Below, piece after piece: positions 41,261-54,282 of a DNA stretch of 64,000 bases. The position numbers and the translations under genes were made by a program. Each line of letters opens with the position of its first letter. Position 1 is the first letter of the stretch. The stretch spans positions 1,302,001 through 1,366,000 of the forward strand of contig JAVHKY010000035.1 of assembly GCA_035079385.1 (NCBI GenBank). Reading direction: 5' to 3'. Under the pieces are notes generated by a model that made no database searches, was not told where the DNA came from, and was given only the letters and a program-made list of their open reading frames with translations. The DNA comes from Aspidiotus rigidus (Eukaryota > Arthropoda > Insecta > Hemiptera > Diaspididae).

Positions 41261-43201
41261 GGTAGGCTGACTTAAAACATCAAAATAAAATCTTTAAGAT
41301 GGAGTACCCCTTCGAATTTGCCACAGATAGTGCGGGAGACGGGCTTTCGTATCATCAACCTCTCTCGTTAAACAGGGATGAGCTTAATCTAACCGAGTAT
41401 TGGAGATTATATTAGCTTTCATTGAGCTTCGAAAGTGTCCGTCATGAGAAGCAGATCCTTAATTTTGAGTATTTTTCAGTTTTTTTTTAACAATTCGATA
41501 TCTGCACCGACTTAAGAAATCCTGAAGCACTAAAAACTGATGACTAGAGATGTGGAATAGTGAACCCGTACCTGGTTGAGCCCCTCTAATGAGTATCTAG
41601 GAAGCCATACTTCCAGACAAATTTCAAAAAAGTAGTGATCTATAATAGAAATATAAAAATTAAAATGTCGAGTATTGATACTAAAAAAAAAAAAAAAAAA
41701 AAATCAGGGGTGGAAACTACTCAAAATTGTCCACGGGTGGGGATATCAGCGCAGAATCCAGAAAACACCCTCAAAAAATCTTTCAAGCTTTTGCAAAGGC
41801 TCTGTGATGTTCGGGAAACCTCAACAATGATCCGGAAATCTTGAAATAAAAATGGTGCTATCTTTCAACTTTTTGACGATCTTCATCCTAGATTGGCTAC
41901 ATAACTAGGAAAAAACAGGAAAAATTTTTGATTAAAAGAAGGTGACGAAGATTTCTTAAAATGAAAGAAAAATTGAAAACTGTACATCAACAATAAGAAA
42001 TGATGGCACAATATTGCGAAAAGAAAATAAAAATTTACTACTACTATGAGGTTGAAAACTCGATATTATGATAAATGTTCATGCTATATGCTATTTAATC
42101 CGAAATATTGTACAAAAATTTAACAAAATAAAAAATAAATAATGCGTACTTAACACCAAACTTTAGACAAAAATTATGTGTTAACTAACAAAGATTGTTT
42201 ATTAAGTATAAATTCAGCGAGAAGACTTTTTTTAATATCTTGTTACTCTTACATCCAGTATAAGAGTAATACAACTTTCAAAACGGATTTGAACGATCCT
42301 TCCAATTCTTTCACTATAACGAAGAGTAAAATTAAATATTGTAAATATTTTTAACGAAAAACCACGTTCCTTTTCTATATTTTACTCAAGTTTCGAAATT
42401 TGTAGATTTTTCTAGATGAAAGCAAAATTGGTTGAGCGATATAATTTCAATCATACGCGTGCTCTAATCTTAAAATCTAGGAAAGAGAATTACACAAAAC
42501 TAATATACAAAAATTGCGTATCACTAATAGTATACACAGTATAAATTAAAATATCACAAAGAATATCGATAATATTACACACAGTGTAGTTAAAAATATT
42601 ATAAAGAATATCGATAATTCATAATACTACTGAACACAATGAAAATTTAGAAATACGAGTATATTATCCAGCATTAAACGTATCCACAATATTGCAGTGA
42701 TGCGCGTAAAGGCAGTTCAATTTCTTCAAAAATATGCACTTACTTTAAGTTTTGGGTGAATTAAAAAGTGGACGGAAATGAAAAGTTCGTAATGTTCAAC
42801 AAAGTATAAAATATTATTAGAGTCAGCAAAAACAAAATATCGTACGCTTAAAAACTAATAAATCATGTAAGGACGGAATAGATCGATAGACTTATAAAAT
42901 AAGGACGGTACGAATATATTAAGATCTTGTGTAGAATACTAGCGCATCTATGCATTAGTGTTTCTTATACATATCAAATCGCCAGTATTATACACACGAT
43001 GGTAACGAACACACTCAGATCTCCGCCTGGCGATTTCGTATTAAAATAAAGGTGAGGTGCCGAGCTTTTTACAACTTTATAGTCACTGCGCTCGAATGGT
43101 AAACAAAAGAAAACTGCACACATTGAAACGAATTCACAAGAATAAAATGTACAATCTAAATAATAAATTAAACAGTCTCGCCCACCACTGTTTCAAATTA
43201 C

Positions 43202-46200
43202 TCAAACTGCCGTTTGCGGTATACCATCTTTTAGTTCGGTCAATTTATTACGAAACTCTCGTCCAGGCACTGGACGAGGAGTAGCTGAGAACATATTTGC
43301 CAAGTTTTGATGCTCCCGCAATGATAAAATACTGTCGGACGAACGAACCGACTGAACGGAGGCGACTTTAGTAAGATCCGTACGTGACGACGGTGTCGAG
43401 CCCATTTTTCCAATACTTAGGGGTTTAGTCTTGTTAGAGGATATAGACGGAGTATCACGATACTCGTAAATATTGCTGTTACTGTGACTGCGATTTTCTA
43501 TACCGGGATGTAACTCCGATTCTTTCTCCAACGTTAGAAACTCATCGTTATAATAATGCTCCACCTCTCTATTAAATTAAATCGTTAAATAATGACAAGT
43601 TCTTATAACCAAGTATCTAATTTGTATAATCGAATTTACCTTTTACTGTTGAACCACAACATACATAAAATTATGCTAATTGCGAATAACAACATACACA
43701 GCAAAGTAAGGCTCCAGAAAGCGACGTGTATGGGAGACGACTGTTGCCACCAAAACTAAAAAACAAAACAAATGCCATCATCGAGATATCTTCGGCCTTC
43801 TTGTATTACTATATTAAACTCACATCGAAATACGGTGGATAGTAAAGAGGCACCATCCTTCCAGTCACCAGGGGCATGTAATCTGTCCAAAATGCACTTT
43901 CCGTCTGTCTATAGTTGAATAGAATTGTTGAATTGAAAGTGGTATTTATATTAAGGTAATATAATTGATTTGTCACTGCCCGGTCGAAATGGATGCCCAA
44001 GATTTCAGTAAATGTGGGATTTCTACAAAAAAATGAATTCAAGAAAAGTATTTTTTCGCAACATGAAAATTAAATGCGTGAGCACCATTTCACGTACCCA
44101 TATTTAGCGAAGTTGGTGAACGCCTTCATGAAGAAATGACTCATATTACGATCATTAAACGTCCATTCTAACTTACTTATTTTTTCTTTCATAGGCACCA
44201 TTTCTACAGGAAAAAAAAAAAAAATTTGAAACAACATTCTTTCACGTATTTATTATCGCAAATATGACAACACCTACCGGAGTCCAAGAATGGAGCGCCC
44301 ATGAGGAATGTATACTCGATATTATGATGCGCTTTTGCCCATTTTGGTAAATCTAACGCTTCAACCGTCGTATTTTGCACATACAGCCACACCGGCACGT
44401 TTTGTTGTAATAATAGTTTAGCCATTTTGTCGTGAGGACCAACGTACAAGAAATCGGATAGCATCTGAAATACAAGATTTCTCATCTCTATCCATTCTCC
44501 CATTGTTTTTCTGAGTATGTTTATGCGATTGGACTTACATTTATAAATTGAGTTCGAATACATTCTCTATTGTGAGGATCTGGCCAGTTGGTGTACATGA
44601 ATTTTATCGCGTCGTACGTGCCTTTTGGATTCAACGAGTAGTTGTATTGCTGCACGAATTCTCTCACTTTCTGATCGAAGAATCTCTCGTCGATTTCGTA
44701 ATTGGGTTTTAACGTTTCATTGTTGTCTGCATTTATAAGAAAGTAGATCATATTTACCTTTCCACAAGCGATATTGATGGAAAAATAATCTATATCGAAT
44801 ACAAAACTTACACAAAAAGTATGCCGCCTCTTGAGTAGTGACGCCACTCATATAGGCCAGATTCTTATTGAATTTACGATTATTAATCAAGGCTTCTACG
44901 GTTTCACCAGTGAAATACCAATCGGAATAAGACCAACCTTGGTAGCGGTCGTCCACCGGGACTGAAATATTCACATCTAAAACCGGTCCCCAAGGTAATA
45001 GACCAATATCCGGCTATAGAAACAATATTCTATCAAAATTTATGCTCTCAGAATTGCTCCACAAAAATTGATGGAAAATGTTGCCTGACCTTGAAATTTA
45101 CGTTGCCAAGTTCCAAGGGATTACGTCCACGCAAACAGTCTACTACTTTCCAAGATGTATCAATGCTACAGCCAAGGCTTTTGGCGAATACTTTACTCGT
45201 ATTTTCCGCCCTCCAACGATCCTGAATGAGAGCCCAGTCTGCTAAAGCGGAACCACTCTGCCACAGCATCATAACAAGCTTCGTTAGTCTCGTACAATGA
45301 TTTTCATAAAAGTAATTCAATTTTTACTCACCTGAGCGATTACTTTTGCTACCATATGTGAGGTGCGTGGATTGACCATCAATAATCCAGCAGAGGCAGC
45401 CCCCGCGTCAGGACCAAAAAGTGTGATCGAATTACGATCTCCATTAAAATTATTAATGTTATCATAGACCCAGCGTAAGGCCATAGCCTGATCCAACAAA
45501 CCGTAATTGCCAGGAGAATTATGATCGCCAGTACTGAGGAAACCTTAACACACAATAAATCCTGATGAGAACTTCCTCTAGCAAACAAACAGGCGAGTAG
45601 GGTCGATAATAACCTAATGCGCCAAGACGATAGTTGAGAGTGACCACGACAACGTCGTAGAAAGCAGCCATCACGTGCGCAGGGAAAGAATTAGAAGATC
45701 CTGTAGTAAAATGTCCACCATGAATGTACATCATAACGGGGTACGGTTTCCCTATGCCAGACTTTGTCTATAAAAATGAAATATAAGTATCTAATTTCCA
45801 ATACACAGTTCATAAGAATATGCAATAAGTGTTTTTATACAGTACGTACTGAAGGTGTAAATATATTCAAATACAAACAGTCGTCATTCATAACAACACT
45901 ACGCTTATCCGCTGTTAGTACTGATCGAATTGGTTGTGGACATATCGGACCATAATCGGCAGCGTACAGAACTCGCCAGCTAGGATGTGGCCTCGGAGGC
46001 TGAAAGAAATCACGTAAGAAGGAAATACTTGAAATTATATAATGGTGATTGCAACATGTCAAGAGCTCACTTTAAATTTCGCATCCCCAACTGGAGGCAG
46101 AGCATACGGGATGCCTAAGAAGACTGAGACAGTTCCTCGGACGATTTCAACTTTGGTTTGATCTGGTCTGTATCCAGATTCTGGTAATGGATTATCGTAT

Positions 46201-46712
46201 AAATTCACTTTGAATCCTTGAATTTGTCCATAAGGCGTCGAAACGATAACGTCTCTATCCGCATTCAAATTCTTAGATTCGGTTCTCTCTCGCCCTTGTA
46301 GATCAGGCCTCCATGAATGCAACACTCCAGGAAGATTGTCAAGAGGTTGAGGTGGGTTGTAGTTCGGATTGTAATTTGGATTGTAGTTCTGAAACAATCA
46401 ACACTTCGTTATACGGCGTAATCTCGGGTACGACCTGTTGGAAGCGTCAGAAGTGATACTTACCATTCCGGTGAATTTTCCGTCATAACTCAAAGGGTCC
46501 TGAGGATTGTAGTTAGGATCACGAGGCGAAAGCCTCTCTCGGTCAACATATTGCGGTTGAGAGTACACCTTAATATTATCGATAATCTGATAACGCGGGT
46601 ATTGCAGATTCTCCTGACTGTACAGGTTAGGATTGAATTGCGAATGAACGAGGTATGATTTCAACAAACTAATACCAGCGATGAAAAAGTAATTCTTCAA
46701 CATCGTGCACAT
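43202..46712 (-). CDS. Gli: gliotactin/neuroligin-like cholinesterase-fold membrane protein, about 12 exons
   Basis: Type I membrane protein with a catalytically dead carboxylesterase ectodomain. In flies gliotactin sits at tricellular septate junctions. It starts MCTMLKNYFF with a signal peptide, then a Pro/Asn/Tyr-rich stretch (repeated NPNYNP, about 46360-46390). The esterase fold follows: FLGIPYALPPVG, DDCLYLNIF, YIHGGHF, LNYRLGALG, NYGLLDQAMALRWV. The nucleophile elbow reads LFGPDAGAASAG, so the catalytic Ser of GXSXG is Asp. A transmembrane helix lies at about 43650-43730. The cytoplasmic tail (about 120 aa) contains Tyr residues (HYYND, NIYEYRD) and ends TAV, a class I PDZ ligand. Neuroligin is the alternative; the tail and the single dead-elbow pattern favour gliotactin. 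It is divergent from CCT3. Confidence 0.75.
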
Positions 46713-47567
46713 TAATGCACGACTTTTCTCACTCTAAATAATACTTTTAAAGATGTTGAAGAGTATATTGATTGTATTGATAACATTGGAATCAGTATCA
46801 AGAAGAATGCTCGTCCAGCGAACTATGGTTAAATGAAAGATAGAAATTACACAGTAAGAAGTTCGAATCACTCAATAATCAACAATCAATGAATTCAAAT
46901 TTGTTAAAGGAACTTCTTCGAGAAAAAATAGAAACTCAACACAAACGTACAGAAAATGAAAGGACAAAAAGGAAAGTATTAGTATACGGGATAAAAAGGA
47001 AATTATTAATAATGTCTTCACAATAACCTAACAAACGAATACAAAATAATCAATCACAGTATATTTAAAGATAAAAGGGAATCATCGCCATCCACTTTCG
47101 AAGTTCATTCAAATTCACACCCTGTTGCACCACCTAACACCGCCCATTAAAAAAATTGAAACCAAAACAAACAACGGAATCTCATGATTACAATTTACAA
47201 ACGATTCCGTCACTGACTCAATGCAGCGTTGCCAGTCTGAAAAAATTGACTCCCAGTGACGTCATCTCATTCAATTCGAGGATCCTTACTTGGCAACACT
47301 TTGTGTGTTATGATGTCACAGGTATTCTCGGCTGTTAAGCCCAATGCATGCCGAATTCACTCCTCAGATTATTCACATTGCTAAAATCTGCATCTGTTAA
47401 GGCAAATAATAATTTTGAGCATCTTTCCTTCTTCCAACTTGTATGTTATATTATTATACTTCAAGATTCATTGAATACAGTACCTATTGTGTCCCATAGT
47501 CGTTACTTTTGAAGAAGATAATTGGTCTGTTTGACGGAACCCATTGTTATACTCTGTCTGATTCAAA
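46713..47567. promoter_or_regulatory. divergent promoter region, gliotactin-like gene and CCT3
   Basis: 855 bp between the two start codons. AT-rich; no ORF with recognised content. Both promoters and 5' UTRs are placed here by position only. Confidence 0.45.
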
Positions 47568-50500
47568 ATGTTCGGCCCTGGTGTGGCACCAGTTTTAGTA
47601 TTAAGTAAGTATCTTTATTTTATCTATAGAAACCCGAATCAAATTATTCGTCTATACCTCCTAGTCCACCGCAGTGTTGTATATTTTTCCTCATTTTGAA
47701 ATCGTCTTGTTTCTTCCTCATATTTCTACCATGTGGTCCGGCGATCTCATCATTCTCTTTATTTGTTAGGTTCTAATACCAAACGTGACTCGGGAAAGAA
47801 AGTTCAACAAGAAAACATATATGCAGCGAAGGTATGCGCCGAATATAGATTTTTACTTTTGTGTGCTATCAAATTGAAATATTTTTCATACATCCACTGC
47901 TCTGTCAGGCTGTTTCGGATGTTATACGAACATGTCTCGGACCGCAAGCTATGCTGAAGATGTTGATGGATCCGATGGGTAGTATTGTGATGACTTCCGA
48001 CGGTAACGCTATTCTACGTGAAATAACTGTACAACATCCAGCTGGTAAATCGTTGATAGAAATTGCCCGTACTCAAGATGAAGAGGTATGCGCTCTCTTT
48101 ACATTGTACGAGTATCAAAACTTTCCCAATTCTTACACTGGATTCTATAGGTAGGAGACGGTACAACTTCCGTAATAGTATTAGCCGGAGAAATGTTGGC
48201 AGTCGGCGAACAGTTTCTCGAAGAACAGATGCATCCCACCGTGTTGATTGGTGCCTATCGGCAAGCTTTAGAAGATATGATTTACACTTTGGAAGAGTCT
48301 GTGAGGTAAATATTCGAATGAAGTTGGATTTATTACTCGTGGATTCATATTATCACTCGCAACCATTCGTTTTCAGTGTTAAGCTAGATGTTAACGACAG
48401 AAAACAGTTGTTAGCCGTTCTCCAATCGTGCGTGGGAACGAAATTTCTTGGTCGATGGGGAGAAATGGCTTGCAATATTGCTTTAGAAGCAGTGAACATA
48501 GTATCTTTTGAAGAAAATGGAAGAAAAGAAATCGACATCAAGCGTTATGCTCGTGTAGAAAAAGTGAGTTTATTTCAAGAGGCGTTTTCAAATTTATAAT
48601 GATGTTGTTGCTTGAAACTAGAGCTTTATATTTATTAGGTCTTCACAGAAATTGGTATGAGGAAAACATTTATTAAGTAAGAAATTTACGTTGAGGATTT
48701 ATGCACGTCAGCTTTCGAGAAGTTATATATGATTTTACTGAATTTTTGGTGATCAAGAACTCCACCCGTATGATAGAACATATTTTATCAACTAAATATA
48801 TAAAAATACCAGACTCTAATACCATGATCTCCTATCTTCAACTTCATAAACGGCAAAAGAGCTTGAATGAGATTCAATACGGTTCCGTTCCCGAGAAAAA
48901 TTGCCTTTTAATTTTTTTCAGAACTACCTCAGTCTGCAAAATGCTTCAAAAACTTGAGGAAATCGTTGCTCCTCTACTGTGGCTGTAGTAAATTACTCCT
49001 CGTTTTACTCCTTTGATTATACCTCCCTTCGGTGTGTCTGGCCATAACTTGGCAAATCGTATTAATTCTAGAAATCTTTGCTACTTGATGTTGAACTAAT
49101 GTCTATTATGAAAAGCAACATATGTCATGAAAAGGTTCAAGAACTATGTCCTTGTTTTGCGGCAAGGGCAAAACAAATCTCGGAAATTTTCAATTCTCAG
49201 CGATTATTTTGTTTTTTCTAGATTCCTGGTGGTACCATCGAAGATTCTGTCATACTGAAAGGCGTTATGGTGAATAAAGACGTTACTCATCCGAAAATGA
49301 AGCGCTACATAAAAAATCCCAGGATTATATTACTTGATTGTACGCTCGAGTATAAAAAGGGTGAAAGTCAGGTCAGTATTTTTTCGCTCTCGTTCCATAG
49401 AAAATTGTGAAGTCATTTTGACGTATAAAGTGTATCGGTTCTAGACTAACATTGAAGTATTACAAGAGAGTGATTTCACTCGTATATTACAATTAGAGGA
49501 GGAGTATATTGAGAAAATCTGTTCCGAGCTTATTGCTCTAAAACCGGATGTAGTATTTACAGAAAAAGGCATTTCCGATTTAGCCCAACATTTCCTGCTA
49601 AAAGTAAGTGTGAATACGTTTTTGAAATTACGTGAGAGCGCTTGAAACGTATAAATTGAAATATAATTTTATGCTTCTTATCACAGGCTGGAATATCGGC
49701 TGTTCGGCGTGTTCGTAAGTCAGATAATAATCGAATAGCTAGAGCATGCGGAGCTACAATAGTTAATCGCACTGATGAACTCCGAGAGGAAGATGTAGGT
49801 ACAGGCGCTGGACTTTTCGAGATTAAAAAGGTTGGTGGCTTATTAAGAGTAATTATTTTATAAATCTACCCCCTGCAGGGTTCTTGAATGACACCTACTA
49901 TCACAATTTTGAAAATTACTTCTCGAATACTTTCCCAACTACCTCCATTAAGTGTTTGTTACTGTTGCTTCCACATTACTCGCAGTGATTCAAGGAATCC
50001 TTTAATCATCATTCTCCAATGTTCTATTCGTACCAAATTCGATTTCTGTAGACCGTTTAATTGAATTCTGTACTGAATATGTATGTATGACGGCTAGATT
50101 GGTGACGAGTATTTCTGTTACATCACCGAATGTAAAGATCCGAAAGCGTGTACAATTCTTCTTCGCGGAGCTAGCAAAGACGTACTCATGGAGACAGAAC
50201 GTAATCTACAAGACGCTTTGCACGTAGCCCGTAACATCATGTTAAACCCGAAATTGGTTCCTGGAGGCGGTGCTGTTGAAATGGCTATATCACGGGTATG
50301 TTCGTCATTTCCTGTGAAAAACGTTGTTTGATTTTTAAACCTTTTCTCTTACAATTTAAAAATATCATAATTTCAATAGACTTTGATGGAGAAGAGTAAA
50401 TCAATTCAGGGTGTCAGTCAGTGGCCTTACAAAGCTGTCGCTCAAGCTTTGGAAATTATTCCTAGAACGTTGACCCAAAATTGCGGTGCTAATACAATTC

Positions 50501-51272
50501 GTACCTTAACTGCTCTCCGAGCCAAACACGCAACCGGTAAGTAGTTACTTCTCTGTTTTAGCCTACATTGGGTGTACTACGACTAATTAGCTACGTTTTT
50601 AGGTGAAACGCTTTGGGGAATCAACGGAGAAACGGGTCAGATCGTAAAAATGGACGAATTGGGTATATGGGAACCACTATCAGTTAAATTGCAAACTTAT
50701 AAAACTGCCGTCGAGGTAAGTAATCGATCTTTCAGTTGCGTTCTGCAAGGTTACTGTAGTGGTCACCAGAAACCGGAGTAGTGCTTAGTTGATACCAGAA
50801 TAAGAAAGGAAAGTAAAACGTGATTCTAAATCATTTTTGAGTAATGTAGTGGTTTTGGATTTTGGAGTTCATATAAATAAATAGTTTTTTCGAAGTCATT
50901 CTTTTCTGAAGAATTTTTAAAAGTCGTTTATGTGTACATTAGTCAACTTATCGGTACATCATGAAGACGTTTTAAAAAATGCTATATTGAAAGATGGTCA
51001 CTTACTCATGATACTCTGGGTTTTGCGGATGAAATTGTAATTTTATTTTGAAATTTCCTCGTCGTTCAAGTTTTGGCGCTGAACAGTTCCGATCACGTAA
51101 CTTTTAGGTTGTCTGTTTTATCAAATAAGTGAAAACTGGTTTGTTTTTTCTCGTTCAGACTGCAATACTGTTGTTACGAATCGATGATATTGTGTCCGGA
51201 TCGAAAAAGAAAGATAGGTCAGACGCGCCCTCAGCACCGTCGAAACCAACTGAAGAATCGGTGAAAGAATGA
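47568..51272 (+). CDS. CCT3: T-complex protein 1 subunit gamma (CCT3), 12 exons
   Basis: Subunit of the eukaryotic cytosolic chaperonin TRiC/CCT, which folds actin and tubulin. The first exon (47568-47604) encodes MFGPGVAPVLVL. Later exons give CLGPQAMLKMLMDPMG, SDGNAILREI, the ATP-site GDGTTS at about 48158, WGEMACNIALEAV, FEENGRKEIDIKRYARVEK, IPGGTIEDSVILKGVM, TEKGISDLAQHFL, RRVRKSDNNRIARACGA, CTILLRGASKDVL, LVPGGGAVEMA, WPYKAVAQALEIIPRTLTQN, and the C-terminal RIDDIVSGSKKKD tail. All apical, intermediate and equatorial segments are present and match CCT-gamma specifically. The intron after the RVEK exon (about 48564-49221) is the longest and holds nothing recognisable. Stop TGA 51270-51272; AATAAA at 51445. 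Confidence 0.97.
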
Positions 51273-51578
51273 AAACATTGGCATTCGAAAAGGGTAAAAT
51301 AAAAGAAGTTTACCCAATCTTTGTGTCTTGAATTTTATCCTAATTTTTCTTTTGTAATGATTTTTTTCATTTTGTAACTATGATATAAATTGAATAATGT
51401 TTTAATTACTAATATGTTACTGTCTGAATCATATAATCACTTGAAATAAAATGAAATGATTTTTCGGTAGTAGTACTTGTGATTGTAATGATAGAGAATA
51501 TTCACCTTGTTCTTCTCATTGACCATACATCAACGCGAAGTTATTATGTAGTCAATGCTCTTTCGGTATATCTGAGAG

Positions 51579-51872
51579 TTAGAAGTGTTTGCTTAAAAGC
51601 TGAAGAATGTGTTTTTTTTTGTTTTTTTTTTTTTCACCTCCCTTAAGGGTATGCTCTGGTTCAGGTTGGTCACTCACATGTAGACTCACACGATATAGTA
51701 CATCACATGTTGCGATTTTCTCCTGAAGATAACTGATTAAATGAAGCATGGAACACTCGAAACTTCGTATTTCTGGACAAAACTTGTTAATTGGTTTGTG
51801 CGAACTAATTTCGTTCATTAATTGAAATGATTCATAGATGACCTCTTCAAACGTTTTCTCAAAATCTTTCAT
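51579..51872 (-). CDS. unidentified small protein or terminal exon
   Basis: A 97-codon ORF starting MKDFEKTFEEVIYESFQLMN. The first 75 residues look like real protein (helical, mixed hydrophobic pattern, FECSMLHLISYLQEKI). The end is a Lys-rich run (GEKKKNKKKH) that reads like intron. A GT within GGGAGGTGAAAA (minus strand) could be a donor, and the open frame continues upstream to an AG at about 51912, giving KCGELVDRSQNI before the Met. So this is probably an internal exon of a larger minus-strand gene. A very weak resemblance to the middle of MAD2L1BP (p31comet) was noted from memory only. DPH2 lies head-to-head. Confidence 0.4.
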   Translation of the reverse strand: MKDFEKTFEEVIYESFQLMNEISSHKPINKFCPEIRSFECSMLHLISYLQEKIATCDVLYRVSLHVSDQPEPEHTLKGGEKKKNKKKHILQLLSKHF

Positions 51873-52376
51873 AATATTTTGCGAACGGTCAACTAATTCG
51901 CCGCATTTTCCTGGAAGGGCCCATCAAAATTAGCCACAAATATATTGATCTTATTCTTAAACAGCATACAATAGATATTATTTCTACACATATTGTTTCA
52001 TTACTAGTTTACTATTACTACCCACGCTACGTTACTAGCACTGGCCAACGTGTTAGTTTCCTTCTGTTCTAGCGAACCTGTTGATCACAATCAGAAATAC
52101 TTAAACCAGAGTTACCAACCTTGCAAGCTTGCATAAAAAAAAGTTAATTTTTGCTCTAAATCTTAGGCTACCCTGAGTGCTGATAAACATAAACGTGACT
52201 TTTTACATTCGGTCCATGGGGGCTCGCTACTAATTTTAAGTTGCTGTGTTTCTGTAATAGGAAATTTTTTGTAATATAGTTCTGTGTTCTCTACCGTAAA
52301 ATTCTTATCGCGTTTTTTTTTTTCAAACATGCGAGTTTTGTTCAACAATTTTCCATATATTGAGTGAGCATATACC
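51873..52376. other. region between the unknown minus-strand exon and DPH2
   Basis: Contains the DPH2 promoter by position. A minus-strand ORF at 52163-52378 (71 aa, basic) could be a 5' exon of the unknown gene, but its splice phase does not match the next exon, so it is not called. Confidence 0.35.
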
Positions 52377-54282
52377 ATGTGGAATTCCAGTGATAATGGC
52401 AGGAAGTCAGAGGAACTGTTGTACTGGCAATACGATATTAAAAAATGTGTTTACTGGATCGTGTTCCAAAAATTCCAGAAAGTAAGTCGTGACTGAATCG
52501 TTGAAACGTGTTTTCGATAATCGACCTACCTATATCAACGTCCCGTAAATATTTTTCTCATCCGTCATTATTTTATGTAGGTATGTCTCCAGTTTCCTGA
52601 TGAACTGCTCATAGATGCAGCCGATATCGCTTCACTGTTGGAAAAACTAGTTAACCAGAAAATTTACATACTCGCTGACACAACATTCGGCAGGTACATT
52701 GCAGGGGATTCCTGTTGCAGATCACGTGATAGAATTTTCGGTCGAAAATAGTTCAGGAATTAACTTTAATTAATTTTCGGTTTTAGTTGTTGCGTCGATT
52801 TCGTGGCAGCAAAGCATGTTCACGCCGATGCCATCATTCATTTTGGTCGAGCGTGTTTGACATCGTACCACAGCATACCTACGCTATATGTATTTCCGAA
52901 AATCAATTTCGATGTAAAATTATTTTGTAATTCTGTGATCAATTTAGCTCGGAATGTTATGACTGAAGTCATCGTTCTCTTCGATGTTTGTTTCAATCAC
53001 GAAGTCGGTATGTGATTTCTTTGCAGAAGACCTGTGAGTGAATTTACTTCTACTTTCATCTAAATCGTTATTATGTGCACAGAAAATATGGCTTGCGAAT
53101 TTGCCGTTCTAAGGAATAGGATACGCCTTTCTCGATTAGCCACACCGCAACAAAAAAAAGACGGACTAAGATGGGCAGCGAGCGATATTTTTGTCACGAA
53201 ATTCGGTCGTGTATTCAGTCTTCCTTGTACGGCAAACTTGGATCGCTTAACCTTCGTCTATCTAAGCGATCAGTACTACAAGAAGAATTTAGATAATTTT
53301 GTATCATTATATTTCAGTGAGTTTCACAATACGCGTACGATTACTCATAATATTCTGCTTAAAATTAATATCTCATTCAATTTTTGCAGATTCGCAATTT
53401 TATTATTATGAAGCTCAAAATCCAAGACCTTTAGAACTATATAGAGCGCCTGAAGTAACAAAGCGTCGATTGTTTCTCGTTCAAAAAATTAGGGAAGTTC
53501 GAAATATCGGTATTTTAATATCGACTTTATCCACCGAAAAATATATGGATGCTATCGAAAGAGTGAAAGAAATGTGCAAACTTAGGAATAAAAAATCGTA
53601 TGTTATATCGGTGGGCAAAATAAATGTTGCTAAATTGGCCAATTTTCCAGATGTAAGCGAAAGGTTAATTTTGTTTTCTGGGTGAGTAAAAAACAAATTC
53701 TGAATGTATGAATTTTTCTCCTGACAGATACACGTATTCGTGATGATCAGTTGTCCTGAGACAGAAACACCGCCTGAACAGGATTATTACCAGCCAATTG
53801 TTTCAGTGATGGAGATTGAATTAGCTTTAAACGATAACGAAGCTTGGTGGCAAAACACAATTAACGATTTCCGTGAATTTTTACCAGGTAATGGCCGCTT
53901 CTTGTGAGTCGATGTTTTACCCGAGTAAAACTCAATAGTGAGTTTTTTTATATTTCTTTATGTAGGAGGAAATTTGTACCAGGAATTAGACAGAAATTCG
54001 ACCGTATTTGACGAGCCAGACGTTTCGTTGTTGAGTGGTAATCATGTGTTGAATAATTTTGTTGACCAAAACTTATCCCTTGTCGGCGATACATCGATCG
54101 CCATCCGAAATCCAATGACTGTTACCCACGCTAATGTGAACGATGGTCTTGCCAATCGTAGTTGGCAAGGCCTTCAACTCAATATTGGTGATACACCCAT
54201 CGAGGGAGTAACCTCTGGACTGATGGGTACACCAAGCGGAGGTTACCATTATGATTATCAATCCTCTAGTGGACTGAGGTAG
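52377..54282 (+). CDS. DPH2: diphthamide biosynthesis protein DPH2, multi-exon
   Basis: Partner of DPH1 in the radical 3-amino-3-carboxypropyl transfer to the EF2 histidine, first step of diphthamide synthesis; cytosolic, iron-sulfur. Exon 1 52377-52491 starts MWNSSDNGRKSEELLYW. Exon 2 (52581-52692) gives VCLQFPDELLIDAADIA and ILADTTFG; exon 3 gives SCCVDFVAAKHV and IIHFGRACLTS. The Cys pair and the later Cys match the residues of yeast Dph2 domain 1. Then TLYVFPKINF, a middle domain with RRLFLVQKIREVRNIGILI and VISVGKINVAKLANFP, and IHVFVMISCPET followed by QPIVSVMEIELAL, the third domain. The tail has SWQGLQLNIGDTPI, resembling the Dph1/Dph2 C-terminal block, and ends SSGLR. Stop 54280-54282; AATAAA around 54717-54726. 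Confidence 0.92.

Larger units (their letters stand above)
39941..43201. other. repeat-rich intergenic region between SMYD4 and the gliotactin-like gene
   Basis: 40090-40980 is G-rich and unlike the AT-rich surroundings, with repeated GAAGCCC / GGGCTT phrases and a minisatellite. A hairpin element is at 41117-41260, an A-run at about 41682-41702, and 41900-43000 is AT-rich with short direct repeats (AAGAATATCGATAAT at about 42559 and 42604). The 3' UTR of the minus-strand gene must lie at the right end. No convincing coding sequence. Confidence 0.5.

Noticed and set aside
50960..51085. Possible single C/D snoRNA in the last CCT3 intron (ATGAAGA ... CTGA)
   Set aside because: No terminal stem, spacing over 100 nt, and no recognisable guide; below the standard set by the UTP20 units.
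52163..52378. 71-aa minus-strand ORF overlapping the DPH2 start
   Set aside because: Basic and low-information; splice phase to the next minus-strand exon does not fit; it overlaps the well-supported DPH2 start by two bases.
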